64,000 nt of DNA. Source: Streptomyces sp. NBC_00525 (GTDB taxonomy: Bacteria > Actinomycetota > Actinomycetes > Streptomycetales > Streptomycetaceae). The notes under the pieces were generated by a model. The model did no database searches. It saw only the letters and a program-made list of their open reading frames with translations, and was not told the origin of the DNA. The stretch covers positions 4,960,001 through 5,024,000 of the forward strand of contig NZ_CP107834.1 in the NCBI RefSeq assembly GCF_036346595.1, read 5' to 3'. Both the position numbers and the translations under genes were made by a program. Every line of letters starts with the position of its first letter. Within the stretch, counting starts at the first letter, position 1. This document shows positions 1 through 7,973 of this stretch, in pieces.

Positions 1-2
1 AG

Positions 3-1553
3 ATCCTGGAGGCCCTCTCCCATCTGCACGGCATGGGCTTCCTCTACGGGGACATGAAGCCGTCCAACGTCATCCACCACCTCGACGGCATCAAGGTCAT
101 CGACCTCGGCGGCGTCCGCAAGGCCGGCAGCGCCGACCCGCCGCCCGTCATCACCCCCTACTTCGCCGCCCCCGAGACGGACGGCACCCAGCCCCTCACC
201 GTCGCCCACGACGTGCACACCGTCGGCGTCACCCTCGCCGAACTCGCCCGCTGGGCGGTCGGCGACGACGTACCCGGACTCGGCATCAGCTCCTTCCGGC
301 TCGCCGTCGCCCGCGCCACCGCCGAGGACCCCGAGCAGCGGTTCGGCACCGCCGACGACATGGCCGGACAACTGCGCGGCGTACTGCGCGAGATCCGCGC
401 CCTGCGCGGCAAACGCGACCAGCCCGAGCCCTCCGCCCACTTCACGCCCTCCGCCGAACTCCTCGGCGCCCGCCTGGGCTCCGTCCCCGACTACGCCCAG
501 TGGCTGCGCCGCCCGCCGCACCGCCGCCGCGAGGCCCCGCCCGCCCCCGCCCTCGACCCGGGCACGCCCACCCCCACCGAGATCGCCCGCCGCCTCCCGG
601 TGCCCCGGCCCTACCCCGGCGACCCGCAGGCCACCCGCTTCGGCGTCAGCAGCTACGACCCCGCCCAGCCGCTCGCCCAGCCCGCCACCGGCGAGCGGTC
701 CGTCGAGATCTGCCTGCACAACGCCCGGCTGCTGCTCGGCCAGGAGGGCGGCGAAGCCCTGGCCGCCGCCCACGAACAGGTCGAGGCGGCGGCCGCCATC
801 CCCGGCCCCGGACCGGTCCGGCAGTGGCGGCTCGGCTGGCACCGCGGCCTGGTCGCGCTGCGCGGCGCCGACGTACGGCCCGAGGAACGCGCGGAACTGC
901 TGGCCGCCGCCCACCACCACTTCGCCGCCGTGCACCGGGCCCTGCCCGGCGAGTACGCCGCCAAACTGGCCCTCGCCTACAGCGCCGAACAACTCGGCCC
1001 CGCCGGCGGCCTGCCGCCCGGCCCGTCCGCGTACGAACTCTTCCGCGCGGTGCACGCCCGCAACCCCTCGCACGTCGGCGCCGCCCTGGGCCTGGCCCGG
1101 CTCGCCCTCGCCCGCGGCGACCGGGCCGCCGCCGTCGCCGTCCTGGACCTCGTCCCCGACGAGTCCCGCGACCACACCGTCGCCCGCGTCGCCGCCCTGC
1201 GCATCCGGGCCGCCCGGCTCGCTGCGGGGGAGCACCCGCTGCCCGGCGAGGCGGAGATCGACGCCGCCCTGGCCGGACTCGGACCCGTCGCCGCCGGGGA
1301 CGAGGCCGCCTGGCTGCTGCGCACCGAGCTGTACGAGTGGAAGCTCGACGCCGTACGCGCCGCCGGCGCCCCCGCACCCCGCCGCACCTGGCCGCGCCGG
1401 GGCCTGCCGCCCCCGCCCGTGCCCGGCGAACGGGCGGTCCGCGCCGAACTGGAGCAGTGCTACCGCTGGCTCGCCCGCCAGCGGCTGCGGCCCGAGGAGC
1501 ACGAACACCTCATCGACCTCTCGCACGCGGTCCGGCCGCAGACCAGGTTCTGA
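3..1553 (+). CDS. PknG-like serine/threonine protein kinase, C-terminal part (5' end outside window)
   Basis: The frame is open at the left edge, so the N-terminal part is missing. The visible part starts in the kinase catalytic loop: YGDMKPSN gives the catalytic Asp (about residue 17 of the fragment), and IDLGGV replaces the usual DFG with DLG, as in mycobacterial PknG (DLGAV). A TPYFAAPE segment matches the end of the activation segment. After a proline-rich linker (about 160-210) the remaining 300 residues are Ala/Leu-rich helices that look like the TPR-type C-terminal region of PknG. PknG is a soluble kinase that controls glutamate metabolism in mycobacteria (known for the family). The downstream vWA, membrane and binding-protein genes suggest it is the output of a nutrient sensor. 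The kinase assignment is firm; the PknG subfamily is likely. Confidence 0.85.
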   Translation: MLEALSHLHGMGFLYGDMKPSNVIHHLDGIKVIDLGGVRKAGSADPPPVITPYFAAPETDGTQPLTVAHDVHTVGVTLAELARWAVGDDVPGLGISSFRLAVARATAEDPEQRFGTADDMAGQLRGVLREIRALRGKRDQPEPSAHFTPSAELLGARLGSVPDYAQWLRRPPHRRREAPPAPALDPGTPTPTEIARRLPVPRPYPGDPQATRFGVSSYDPAQPLAQPATGERSVEICLHNARLLLGQEGGEALAAAHEQVEAAAAIPGPGPVRQWRLGWHRGLVALRGADVRPEERAELLAAAHHHFAAVHRALPGEYAAKLALAYSAEQLGPAGGLPPGPSAYELFRAVHARNPSHVGAALGLARLALARGDRAAAVAVLDLVPDESRDHTVARVAALRIRAARLAAGEHPLPGEAEIDAALAGLGPVAAGDEAAWLLRTELYEWKLDAVRAAGAPAPRRTWPRRGLPPPPVPGERAVRAELEQCYRWLARQRLRPEEHEHLIDLSHAVRPQTRF

Positions 1554-1665
1554 GCCGCCCGCCCCGCGACCGCCCGACCCGCCCCCCAACCGCCCGACCC
1601 GCACCGCGGGCGCCCGCAGCCGGACGGCTGCCGCGCCCGGTGCCGTACCCCTGGAGAACCCGCCC

Positions 1666-3108
1666 ATGGCCGCTCCCGCCGCGCCGCCGGCCGGACTCGC
1701 CTTCGCCGTGTCCGTCGACGTCCGGCGCGACCAGCAGCCGCACCACGACAGCCGCGTCGACGCCCACGTCCGGATCAAGGCCACCGGCACCGGCCCCCGC
1801 GACCGGCGCCCCGCCGTCGAACTCGCCGTCGTCATCGCCCTGGACGTCGCCCCCGCCCGCCGCGGCGCCGCCGCCGCCGCCCTCGCCGCCGCCCTGCGCA
1901 CCCTGCCCGACGGACTGTCCTTCGCCGTCCTCGGCGGCCCCGGAGACTGCGGACCCGCCCGCTGCTACCCGCTGCGCGGCCACTGGGCGCTCGCCGACCC
2001 CGACGAACGGCGCCGCGCCGCCTTCAGCGCCGGCCGCCTCCCCCCGACCCCCGACGACCGCCCGCCGCCCGGCTACGGCGGCTGGCTCGCCGCCGCCCGC
2101 GACCTGTTCGCCCACCGCCCCCTGCCCGTACGCCACCTGATCCTCGTCACCGACGGCGGCGGCCACCGCCCGGCCGACGAACCGGACCGGGACGACAGCC
2201 CACTGCGCGCCGAACTCGCCGCCTGCGCCGGGGCGTTCAGCGCTGACGTGCTGGCCATCGGCACCGACTGGGACCCCGCCCCACTGCTCGCCCTCACCGA
2301 AGCCCTGCACGGCACCGCCGACACCGCGCCCGACCGGTTCGCCCCCGCCGTCACCGCGGCCCTGCGGCGGCTGCGCCGGGTCCGCAGCCCCGAACTGCCC
2401 GTCGTCGTCACCGCCCGCCCCGCCGTGACCGGGGTGACGCTGACCGAGACCGCGCCCCGGCCCCTCCTGCTCACCGCGGCCACCCCGGCCGGGAACCGCC
2501 ACCGGTACGCGTTCGCCACCCACCAGTGGGAGCCCGGCACCCGCGACTACCTCCTCACCCTGGCCGCCGACGCCGGCACCGAACCGCTCGGCGTGCTCCT
2601 CCAGTTGGCCGCCGTCTCCGTCGGCGACGCCGCCGCCCCGCTCCTGGTCCGCTGGCTGCCGCCCGGCGTCGCGGTCGGCGCGGGCGGCACCGGACCGGGA
2701 GCCGCCGGCGGCGGGGACGGCGGGGGAGGCACCGTCGACGCGGTCAACGCGGCAACCCGGATGCGCGCCGCCCTCAACCGCGGCTACGCCGCCCTGGACC
2801 CGATGAGCCGCGAGGAGGCCGAGCAGCAGTTCGGCCTCGCCGTCCGGCTCGCCCACGAGATCGGCGCCGCCTGGGTCCTGGCCGACGTCCGCAAGGTCGC
2901 CGACATCCTCGACGGAGCCCGCGGCCTCGTCCGGGTCGGCCCGACCGTCGACCGGGGAACCGTCCGCGAGGGACGGCTGCACGTCGCGTCCGGCCATCTC
3001 CTCGACCTGCCCGCCCACCCCGCCGGCACCCCCCGCGCCTGCCCCGGCTGCCGCCACCTCGCCGGGCCGCACGCCCGGTACTGCATCGCCTGCGGGAGGC
3101 CCCTGTGA
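1666..3108 (+). CDS. von Willebrand factor A-like protein with C-terminal zinc ribbon
   Basis: Cytosolic protein of 480 residues with no signal peptide or membrane helix. A vWA-type Rossmann domain is suggested by the hydrophobic strand ending in ALDVAPAR (Asp60) and by LILVTDGGG (about 158-166). The MIDAS motif DxSxS is changed to D60-V-A62-P-A64, so metal binding through the usual serines is probably lost. A glycine-rich linker (about 345-362) leads to a helical region, and the last 30 residues carry two Cys-x2-Cys pairs (CPGC and CIAC) typical of a zinc ribbon. The start has a GGAG 9 bases upstream. Its stop overlaps the next start (GTGA), so translation is coupled. It probably acts as an adaptor between the kinase and the membrane protein; this role is inferred. 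Confidence 0.8.
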   Translation: MAAPAAPPAGLAFAVSVDVRRDQQPHHDSRVDAHVRIKATGTGPRDRRPAVELAVVIALDVAPARRGAAAAALAAALRTLPDGLSFAVLGGPGDCGPARCYPLRGHWALADPDERRRAAFSAGRLPPTPDDRPPPGYGGWLAAARDLFAHRPLPVRHLILVTDGGGHRPADEPDRDDSPLRAELAACAGAFSADVLAIGTDWDPAPLLALTEALHGTADTAPDRFAPAVTAALRRLRRVRSPELPVVVTARPAVTGVTLTETAPRPLLLTAATPAGNRHRYAFATHQWEPGTRDYLLTLAADAGTEPLGVLLQLAAVSVGDAAAPLLVRWLPPGVAVGAGGTGPGAAGGGDGGGGTVDAVNAATRMRAALNRGYAALDPMSREEAEQQFGLAVRLAHEIGAAWVLADVRKVADILDGARGLVRVGPTVDRGTVREGRLHVASGHLLDLPAHPAGTPRACPGCRHLAGPHARYCIACGRPL

Positions 3109-4109
3109 CCCGCATCCTCCGGGCCCGCCGGCGCACCGGCTCACGCACCCGGCGCCTGCTCGAACTCCACCTCCTCGTCGCCGTGCTCTCCGCCCTCCTG
3201 TCCGTCACCGCCCTGCTCGTCTCGTACCGCGAGGTGCAGAACGCCGCCGGCGAGATGCGCACCCACGCCGCGCCCGCCGTCCAGGGCGTGGCCTCCACCC
3301 AGCTCGCCCTGCTCCGCGCCCACCAGGAGGCCGTCACCTCCGTGTCCACCGGCATCGACCGGGTCGTCGGCGCCGGAGCCCGCTACGAGGCCCAGCTCGC
3401 CGCCGCCAACCAGGGCCTCTCCCGGCTCTCCGACGTACAGATCGACGGGGCGCGCGGCCGGGGCATCCTGGAGACCGTCAACGGCGTGCTGACCTCCTAC
3501 AGCGGCTCCATCACGCCGGGGACCGCCAAATACGTGGACGACGAGCTGATGCAGGCGCAGAAGCTCGCCGAGGCCGAACGGCAGCTCGACCGCCCCGGCA
3601 CCGGCGTGGTGCCCCGGCTGGACGTCCTCCAGCACCACCAGATGCGGCGCATGACCCGGATCAGCACCCTGGGCCCCCTCCAGCGCACCGGCTGGGCCCT
3701 CGCCGAACTGGGACTGCTGGTCCTCGCCCTGACCCTGCTCAGTGCCCTGCGGCTGCTGCGCACCCGCTGCGGCCGCAGCCTGGACGCGTGGCTGCTCCCG
3801 GCGCTGCTGCTGACCGCCGCCCTCGCCGTCGTACCGCTGCGGGCCACCGTCGCCACCCAGCAGCGGCTGGACACCGCACGCCACGGACTGACCGCCATCC
3901 AGGAACGGGCCGCCGACCACGAGCGCCTCCCCGAGGCCCAGTCCTACGTCACCCGCACCTCGCTCGACCTGCGCGACCGGCTGGCCGCCGAGAGCTGGCA
4001 GGGCTGGACCTACTACGGGGCGCTCGGCGCGGGCACCCTCGTCCTGCTGCTGCCGGTCGCCGGCCTCGGCCGCAGGCTCACCGCCGACTACTACTGGAGG
4101 GCCGGATGA
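3105..4109 (+). CDS. Four-helix membrane protein, GlnX-like position and topology
   Basis: Predicted 334 residues from GTG, overlapping the previous stop. A basic N-terminus (RILRARRRTGSRTRR) precedes a first membrane helix at about 19-40. An extracytoplasmic helical domain of about 150 residues follows, then helices at about 195-216, 226-245 and 304-322 with another helical loop between the last two. This four-helix layout with large outside loops, placed between a PknG-like kinase and a binding lipoprotein, matches the arrangement of mycobacterial GlnX, which relays GlnH occupancy to PknG. The match is by topology and context, not by residue identity. It lacks permease or ABC signatures, so it is more likely a signal transducer than a transporter. 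An N-terminally longer frame exists but lies inside the vWA gene. Confidence 0.75.
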   Translation: MTRILRARRRTGSRTRRLLELHLLVAVLSALLSVTALLVSYREVQNAAGEMRTHAAPAVQGVASTQLALLRAHQEAVTSVSTGIDRVVGAGARYEAQLAAANQGLSRLSDVQIDGARGRGILETVNGVLTSYSGSITPGTAKYVDDELMQAQKLAEAERQLDRPGTGVVPRLDVLQHHQMRRMTRISTLGPLQRTGWALAELGLLVLALTLLSALRLLRTRCGRSLDAWLLPALLLTAALAVVPLRATVATQQRLDTARHGLTAIQERAADHERLPEAQSYVTRTSLDLRDRLAAESWQGWTYYGALGAGTLVLLLPVAGLGRRLTADYYWRAG

Positions 4110-5350
4110 GACGCCCGCCCCGGTCGCTCCTGCTCGTCCTCGCCCTGCTGCTCACCGCCACCGGCTGCGGCCTCGCGGCCCCCGGCGGCGCCGACACCGA
4201 ACCGAAGGTCACCATCCTCGGCCCCTGGACCGACACCCAGGAGGAACAGTTCAAGGACGTCCTGGACGGCCTCGGCATCCCGTACACGTACCAGGGCACC
4301 GCGGCCACCCGCGAGGTGCTGCTCGCCGAGGTCCAGGCCGGCAACCCGCCGGACATCGCGATCCTGCCCGGCGTCGGCGAACTCGTGGAGTACGCCGAGG
4401 AGGACCGGCTCCAGCCGCTGACCGGCCTGTACGACGAGAAGGAGTACGGCAGGCCGTGGCTGCCCGACGCCGGGGGCCTGGACGAGCACCTGTGGGTGCC
4501 GCTCAAGGTGGACCTCAAGTCCATCGTCTGGTTCCGCAAGGGCGAGATCCCGCCGGAACGGCCCGCCCCGCTGCGCGACTGGTGCCTGGCCATGGGCGAC
4601 GACGGCGCCTCCGGCTGGCCCGGCAGCGACTGGATCGAGGACCTCCTCCTCCAGCAGGCCGGACCCGTGCTGTACGCCCGCTGGGCGACCGGCGAGCTGG
4701 AGTGGACCGCCCCGCAGGTGCAGCGGGCCTGGCGCACCTGGGCCGGCCTGCTGGCCCCGGGCCCGGACGTGCTGCGCGAAGCCGTCCTCACCGGCGACCA
4801 CCGGGGCGAGGAGGGCGGGCACGGGCTGCTCTTCGGCCCCGGCGGCTGCTCCCTGGAACACCAGGGCTCCTTCGCCCGCGCCCTCTACGGCGACCGGGGC
4901 GACCGGGCCGACTTCGTGGACTCGGCGCGGCTGCTGCCCGGCGGACCGTACAAGGTGAGGGCGCACGAGGTCTCCGCCGACTTCGCGGCGCTGTTCGGCA
5001 AGGGCGACCGGGCCCGCGCGCTGCTCAAGCGGCTCACCTCCGAGCAGGCGCAGCAGGAGTGGGCCCGCGAGGGCGGGGTATTCTCGGCGAACTCCGCGGT
5101 CCCGTCGCACGCGGGGGCGGTGGCGGCGAAGGTGGGCCGGCGCCTGACGGGCCAGCGGGTGCCGCTGTGCCTGGACGCCTCGGACGTGATGCCGGCGGCG
5201 GTGCGGGACGCCTTCTACGAGGCGGTCCTGCTGACCGTGGCGCATCCCGAGGAGCCGGTGCTCCCGCGCCTGAAGGACATCCAGAAGGTGCAGCGGGAAC
5301 AGCCCGCCACCATCCCCCGGCTCACCGGCGTGTGCGGCAGGCCACAATGA
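4106..5350 (+). CDS. Extracellular solute-binding lipoprotein (family 1-like)
   Basis: Predicted 414 residues. The signal peptide has a basic start (MRRPPR), a hydrophobic core and the lipobox LTATGC, with lipidation expected on Cys21. The mature part begins with KVTILGPWTDTQEEQFKDVL and has ...PDIAILPGVGELVEYAEE..., a pattern seen in sugar-type (SBP_bac_1) binding proteins rather than in the smaller amino-acid type (SBP_bac_3) to which GlnH belongs. No ABC permease or ATPase genes follow; the operon ends here and the next genes encode a carboxylase. It therefore probably senses a ligand for the membrane protein and kinase encoded upstream. Start ATG overlaps the previous stop by four bases (ATGA). 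The ligand cannot be read from the sequence. Confidence 0.85.
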   Translation: MRRPPRSLLLVLALLLTATGCGLAAPGGADTEPKVTILGPWTDTQEEQFKDVLDGLGIPYTYQGTAATREVLLAEVQAGNPPDIAILPGVGELVEYAEEDRLQPLTGLYDEKEYGRPWLPDAGGLDEHLWVPLKVDLKSIVWFRKGEIPPERPAPLRDWCLAMGDDGASGWPGSDWIEDLLLQQAGPVLYARWATGELEWTAPQVQRAWRTWAGLLAPGPDVLREAVLTGDHRGEEGGHGLLFGPGGCSLEHQGSFARALYGDRGDRADFVDSARLLPGGPYKVRAHEVSADFAALFGKGDRARALLKRLTSEQAQQEWAREGGVFSANSAVPSHAGAVAAKVGRRLTGQRVPLCLDASDVMPAAVRDAFYEAVLLTVAHPEEPVLPRLKDIQKVQREQPATIPRLTGVCGRPQ

Positions 5351-5354
5351 ACAC

Positions 5355-5373
5355 TTTGTGAGACCTCCACAAA
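5355..5373. promoter_or_regulatory. Inverted repeat TTTGTG-N7-CACAAA
   Basis: Perfect 6-base arms separated by 7 bases, just after the binding-lipoprotein gene and about 130 bases before accB. It could be an operator for accB or a weak transcript-end hairpin. It resembles a Rex box (TTGTG-N8-CACAA) but the spacing is one base short, so Rex is not claimed. Confidence 0.35.
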
Positions 5374-5492
5374 CGATGCCGGGTACCGGCTGGTACTTCG
5401 CCTGCATCGTCGTGGGCTTCTGTCAGGCTCCACCAGTAAACCGGGCACGAGACTGTACGGAGTCAACGGCACGAATCCCTTGGCCGGGTTCG

Positions 5493-5498
5493 TAGGGT
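5493..5498 (+). promoter_or_regulatory. -10-like hexamer TAGGGT close to accB start
   Basis: The hexamer ends 6 bases before the accB ATG, and no Shine-Dalgarno sequence is visible upstream of that ATG. This spacing would put the transcription start at or next to the ATG, giving a leaderless mRNA. No good -35 box is seen 17-18 bases upstream, so the call is tentative. Confidence 0.3.
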
Positions 5499-5504
5499 CG
5501 GTAC

Positions 5505-7088
5505 ATGACCGTTGTGGACGAAACCCAGGGCGAGCCGAGCGACACCCGCGGCCGCGTGGCCGAACTGCTGGCACTGCGCGAGCAGGCCCGCCGCGGACCC
5601 AGCGACCGGGCTACCGAGGCGCAGCACGCCAAGGGCAAGCTGACCGCGCGCGAGCGCATCGAGCTGCTCCTGGACCCGGACTCGTTCCACGAGGTCGAAC
5701 AGCTCCGCCGCCACCGGGCGACGGGTTTCGGCCTGGAGGCGAAGAAGCCGTACACGGACGGTGTGATCACCGGCTGGGGGACGGTGGAGGGCCGCACGGT
5801 CTTCGTGTACGCGCATGACTTCCGGATCTTCGGCGGTGCGCTGGGCGAGGCCCACGCCACGAAGATCCACAAGATCATGGACATGGCCATCTCGGCGGGT
5901 GCGCCGCTGGTGTCGCTGAACGACGGCGCGGGTGCCCGTATCCAGGAGGGCGTCTCGGCGCTCGCCGGCTACGGCGGCATCTTCCAGCGCAACACGCGTG
6001 CCTCGGGTGTCATCCCGCAGATCAGCGTGATGCTGGGCCCGTGCGCGGGCGGGGCGGCCTACAGTCCGGCTCTGACGGACTTCGTGTTCATGGTCCGCGA
6101 GACCTCGCAGATGTTCATCACCGGTCCGGACGTCGTGAAGGCGGTGACGGGCGAGGAGATCACGCAGAACGGCCTCGGTGGCGCCGACGTGCACGCCGAG
6201 ACCTCGGGCGTCGCGCACTTCGCGTACGACGACGAGGAGACCTGCATCGCCGAGGTCCGCTACCTCATCGGGATGCTGCCCTCCAACAACCGGGAGAACC
6301 CGCCCGCCGCGGCGAGCGACGACCCGGCCGACCGGCGCGGCGACGCCCTGCTCGACCTCGTACCCGCCGACGGCAACCGCCCGTACGACATGCACAAGGT
6401 CATCGAGGAACTCGTCGACGACGGCGACTACCTGGAGATCCACGAGCGCTGGGCCCGCAACATCATCTGCGCCCTGGCCCGGATGGACGGCCAGGTCGTC
6501 GGCATCGTCGCCAACCAGCCCCAGGCCCTGGCGGGTGTCCTGGACATCGAGGCGTCCGAGAAGGCCGCACGGTTCGTCCAGATGTGTGACGCCTTCAACA
6601 TTCCCATCATCACTCTTCTGGACGTACCCGGCTTCCTGCCCGGCGTGGATCAGGAGCACGGTGGGATCATCCGGCACGGCGCGAAGCTGCTCTACGCGTA
6701 CTGCAACGCGACGGTGCCGCGTATCTCGCTGATCCTGCGCAAGGCGTACGGCGGGGCCTACATCGTCATGGACAGCCAGTCCATCGGCGCCGACCTCACC
6801 TACGCCTGGCCCACCAACGAGATCGCCGTGATGGGCGCCGAAGGTGCCGCCAACGTCATCTTCCGCCGGCAGATCGCGGAGGCCGAGGACCCCGAGGCCA
6901 TGCGGACCCGCATGGTCAAGGAGTACAAGACCGAGCTGATGCACCCGTACTACGCCGCCGAGCGCGGGCTCGTCGACGACGTCATCGACCCCGCGGAGAC
7001 GCGCGAGGTACTGATCGCCTCGCTCGCCATGCTCCGCTCCAAGCACGCCGACCTGCCGGCCCGCAAGCACGGCAACCCCCCGCAGTAG
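5505..7088 (+). CDS. accB: Acyl-CoA carboxylase beta (carboxyltransferase) subunit, AccB type
   Basis: 527 residues, the normal length for actinobacterial carboxyltransferase subunits that carboxylate acetyl-CoA and propionyl-CoA together with a biotinylated alpha subunit (not in this window). The family segments are visible: KGKLTARERIELLLD, the oxyanion-hole glycines in GPCAGGAAYSPAL, and FLPGVDQEHGGIIRHGAK. The residue that sets acyl specificity in Streptomyces (Asp422 in PccB, Ile422 in AccB) is Ile here (Ile420, in AYIVMD), which points to AccB (acetyl/propionyl) rather than PccB (propionyl only). The small epsilon gene follows after 17 bases. Products are malonyl-CoA and methylmalonyl-CoA for fatty acid and polyketide synthesis. 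Confidence 0.95.
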   Translation: MTVVDETQGEPSDTRGRVAELLALREQARRGPSDRATEAQHAKGKLTARERIELLLDPDSFHEVEQLRRHRATGFGLEAKKPYTDGVITGWGTVEGRTVFVYAHDFRIFGGALGEAHATKIHKIMDMAISAGAPLVSLNDGAGARIQEGVSALAGYGGIFQRNTRASGVIPQISVMLGPCAGGAAYSPALTDFVFMVRETSQMFITGPDVVKAVTGEEITQNGLGGADVHAETSGVAHFAYDDEETCIAEVRYLIGMLPSNNRENPPAAASDDPADRRGDALLDLVPADGNRPYDMHKVIEELVDDGDYLEIHERWARNIICALARMDGQVVGIVANQPQALAGVLDIEASEKAARFVQMCDAFNIPIITLLDVPGFLPGVDQEHGGIIRHGAKLLYAYCNATVPRISLILRKAYGGAYIVMDSQSIGADLTYAWPTNEIAVMGAEGAANVIFRRQIAEAEDPEAMRTRMVKEYKTELMHPYYAAERGLVDDVIDPAETREVLIASLAMLRSKHADLPARKHGNPPQ

Positions 7089-7105
7089 AAGACGGAGAGA
7101 CACCC

Positions 7106-7309
7106 ATGACCACTGCAACCGCCGAATCCGTGCTGCGCGTCGAGAAGGGCCTTGCCGACCCCGAGGAGCTGGCCGCCATCACCGCGGTCCTCCTCGCCCG
7201 CGCCGCCGCCCAGCCCGCCGACGCCCCCCGCCCCCACCGGAACACGGCGGGCTGGCGCCGCCTGGAGCGCACCCCCGGCTTCCGGGCGCCCCACAGCTGG
7301 CAGGGCTGA
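7106..7309 (+). CDS. accE: Acyl-CoA carboxylase epsilon subunit
   Basis: 67 residues. The N-terminal half (SVLRVEKGLADPEELAAITAVLLAR) is the helix-forming segment typical of AccE/PccE epsilon subunits, and the C-terminus contains the common W-R-R-L-E-R-x-P-G-F-R-xP-H-S-W end. Epsilon subunits bind the beta subunit and strongly raise carboxylase activity in Streptomyces. A good ribosome site (GGAGAG) lies 9 bases before the ATG. Position directly behind accB in the same direction supports the call. Too short for independent catalytic function. Confidence 0.93.
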   Translation: MTTATAESVLRVEKGLADPEELAAITAVLLARAAAQPADAPRPHRNTAGWRRLERTPGFRAPHSWQG

Positions 7310-7345
7310 CGCCCGGCCCGCACACGCGCACCGCAGTACGTCAAA

Positions 7346-7373
7346 GGCCCCGCACTCCGAGGAGTGCGGGGCC
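7346..7373. terminator. Bidirectional terminator between accE and cvnD2
   Basis: Perfect 12-bp stem (GGCCCCGCACTC / GAGTGCGGGGCC) with a CGAG loop, AAA before it and TT after it. It sits between convergent genes, so it can stop transcripts from both sides. Confidence 0.85.
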
Positions 7374-7391
7374 TTCGGCGTACGGGATGCG

Positions 7392-7973
7392 CTAGCGCAG
7401 GCGGGCCATGAGCGCGTGCTCGACGAGCGTGATGAGCGCGCTCTTGGCGTCCGCGCGGTGCCGCGCGTCCGTCGTCAGGATCGGGGTGTCCGGCCCGATC
7501 TGGAGCGCCTCGCGCACCTCGTCGGGGGTGTAGGGCTGGTGTCCGTCGAAGCCGTTGAGGGCGATGACGAACGGCAGCCCGCTGTTCTCGAAGTAGTCGA
7601 CCGCCGGGAAGCAGTCCGCGAGACGGCGGGTGTCGACCAGCACCACCGCGCCGATCGCCCCCCGCACCAGGTCGTCCCACATGAACCAGAAACGGTCCTG
7701 GCCCGGCGTACCGAAGAGGTACAGGATCAGATCCTGGTCGAGCGTGATGCGGCCGAAGTCCATCGCCACCGTCGTGGTGGTCTTGTCCCCCGTGTGCGTC
7801 AGGTCGTCGATGCCCGCCGAGGCGGACGTCATCACGGCTTCGGTGCGCAGCGGATTGATCTCCGAAACGGCACCGACAAACGTGGTCTTACCCACGCCGA
7901 AGCCCCCTGCCACCACGATCTTCGCCGAGGTAGTGGAGCGGGCCGCTCCGCCGCTAGAGCTTGCGAAGTCCAC
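7392..7973 (-). CDS. Conservon GTPase CvnD (second conservon)
   Basis: 193 residues, GTG start. G1/P-loop GGFGVGKTT at about 22-30 and switch-II region LFGTPGQDRF identify the small Ras-like/MglA-like GTPase family; LNGFD stands where NKxD is usual. In conservons, CvnD couples to the CvnA histidine-kinase-like protein through CvnB and CvnC in a membrane complex likened to eukaryotic G-protein signalling. The gene overlaps the end of cvnC by 20 bases. It is nearly identical to the second CvnD in this window (12730-13314), differing at only about ten residues, mostly at the N-terminus. Confidence 0.95.
   Translation of the reverse strand: MDFASSSGGAARSTTSAKIVVAGGFGVGKTTFVGAVSEINPLRTEAVMTSASAGIDDLTHTGDKTTTTVAMDFGRITLDQDLILYLFGTPGQDRFWFMWDDLVRGAIGAVVLVDTRRLADCFPAVDYFENSGLPFVIALNGFDGHQPYTPDEVREALQIGPDTPILTTDARHRADAKSALITLVEHALMARLR

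Noticed and set aside
4106..5350. ABC sugar importer
   Set aside because: Only the binding protein is present; no permease or ATPase gene is in the operon.
5355..5373. Rex redox operator before accB
   Set aside because: The gap between TTGTG and CACAA is 7 instead of 8 bases, and neighbours are not respiratory genes.
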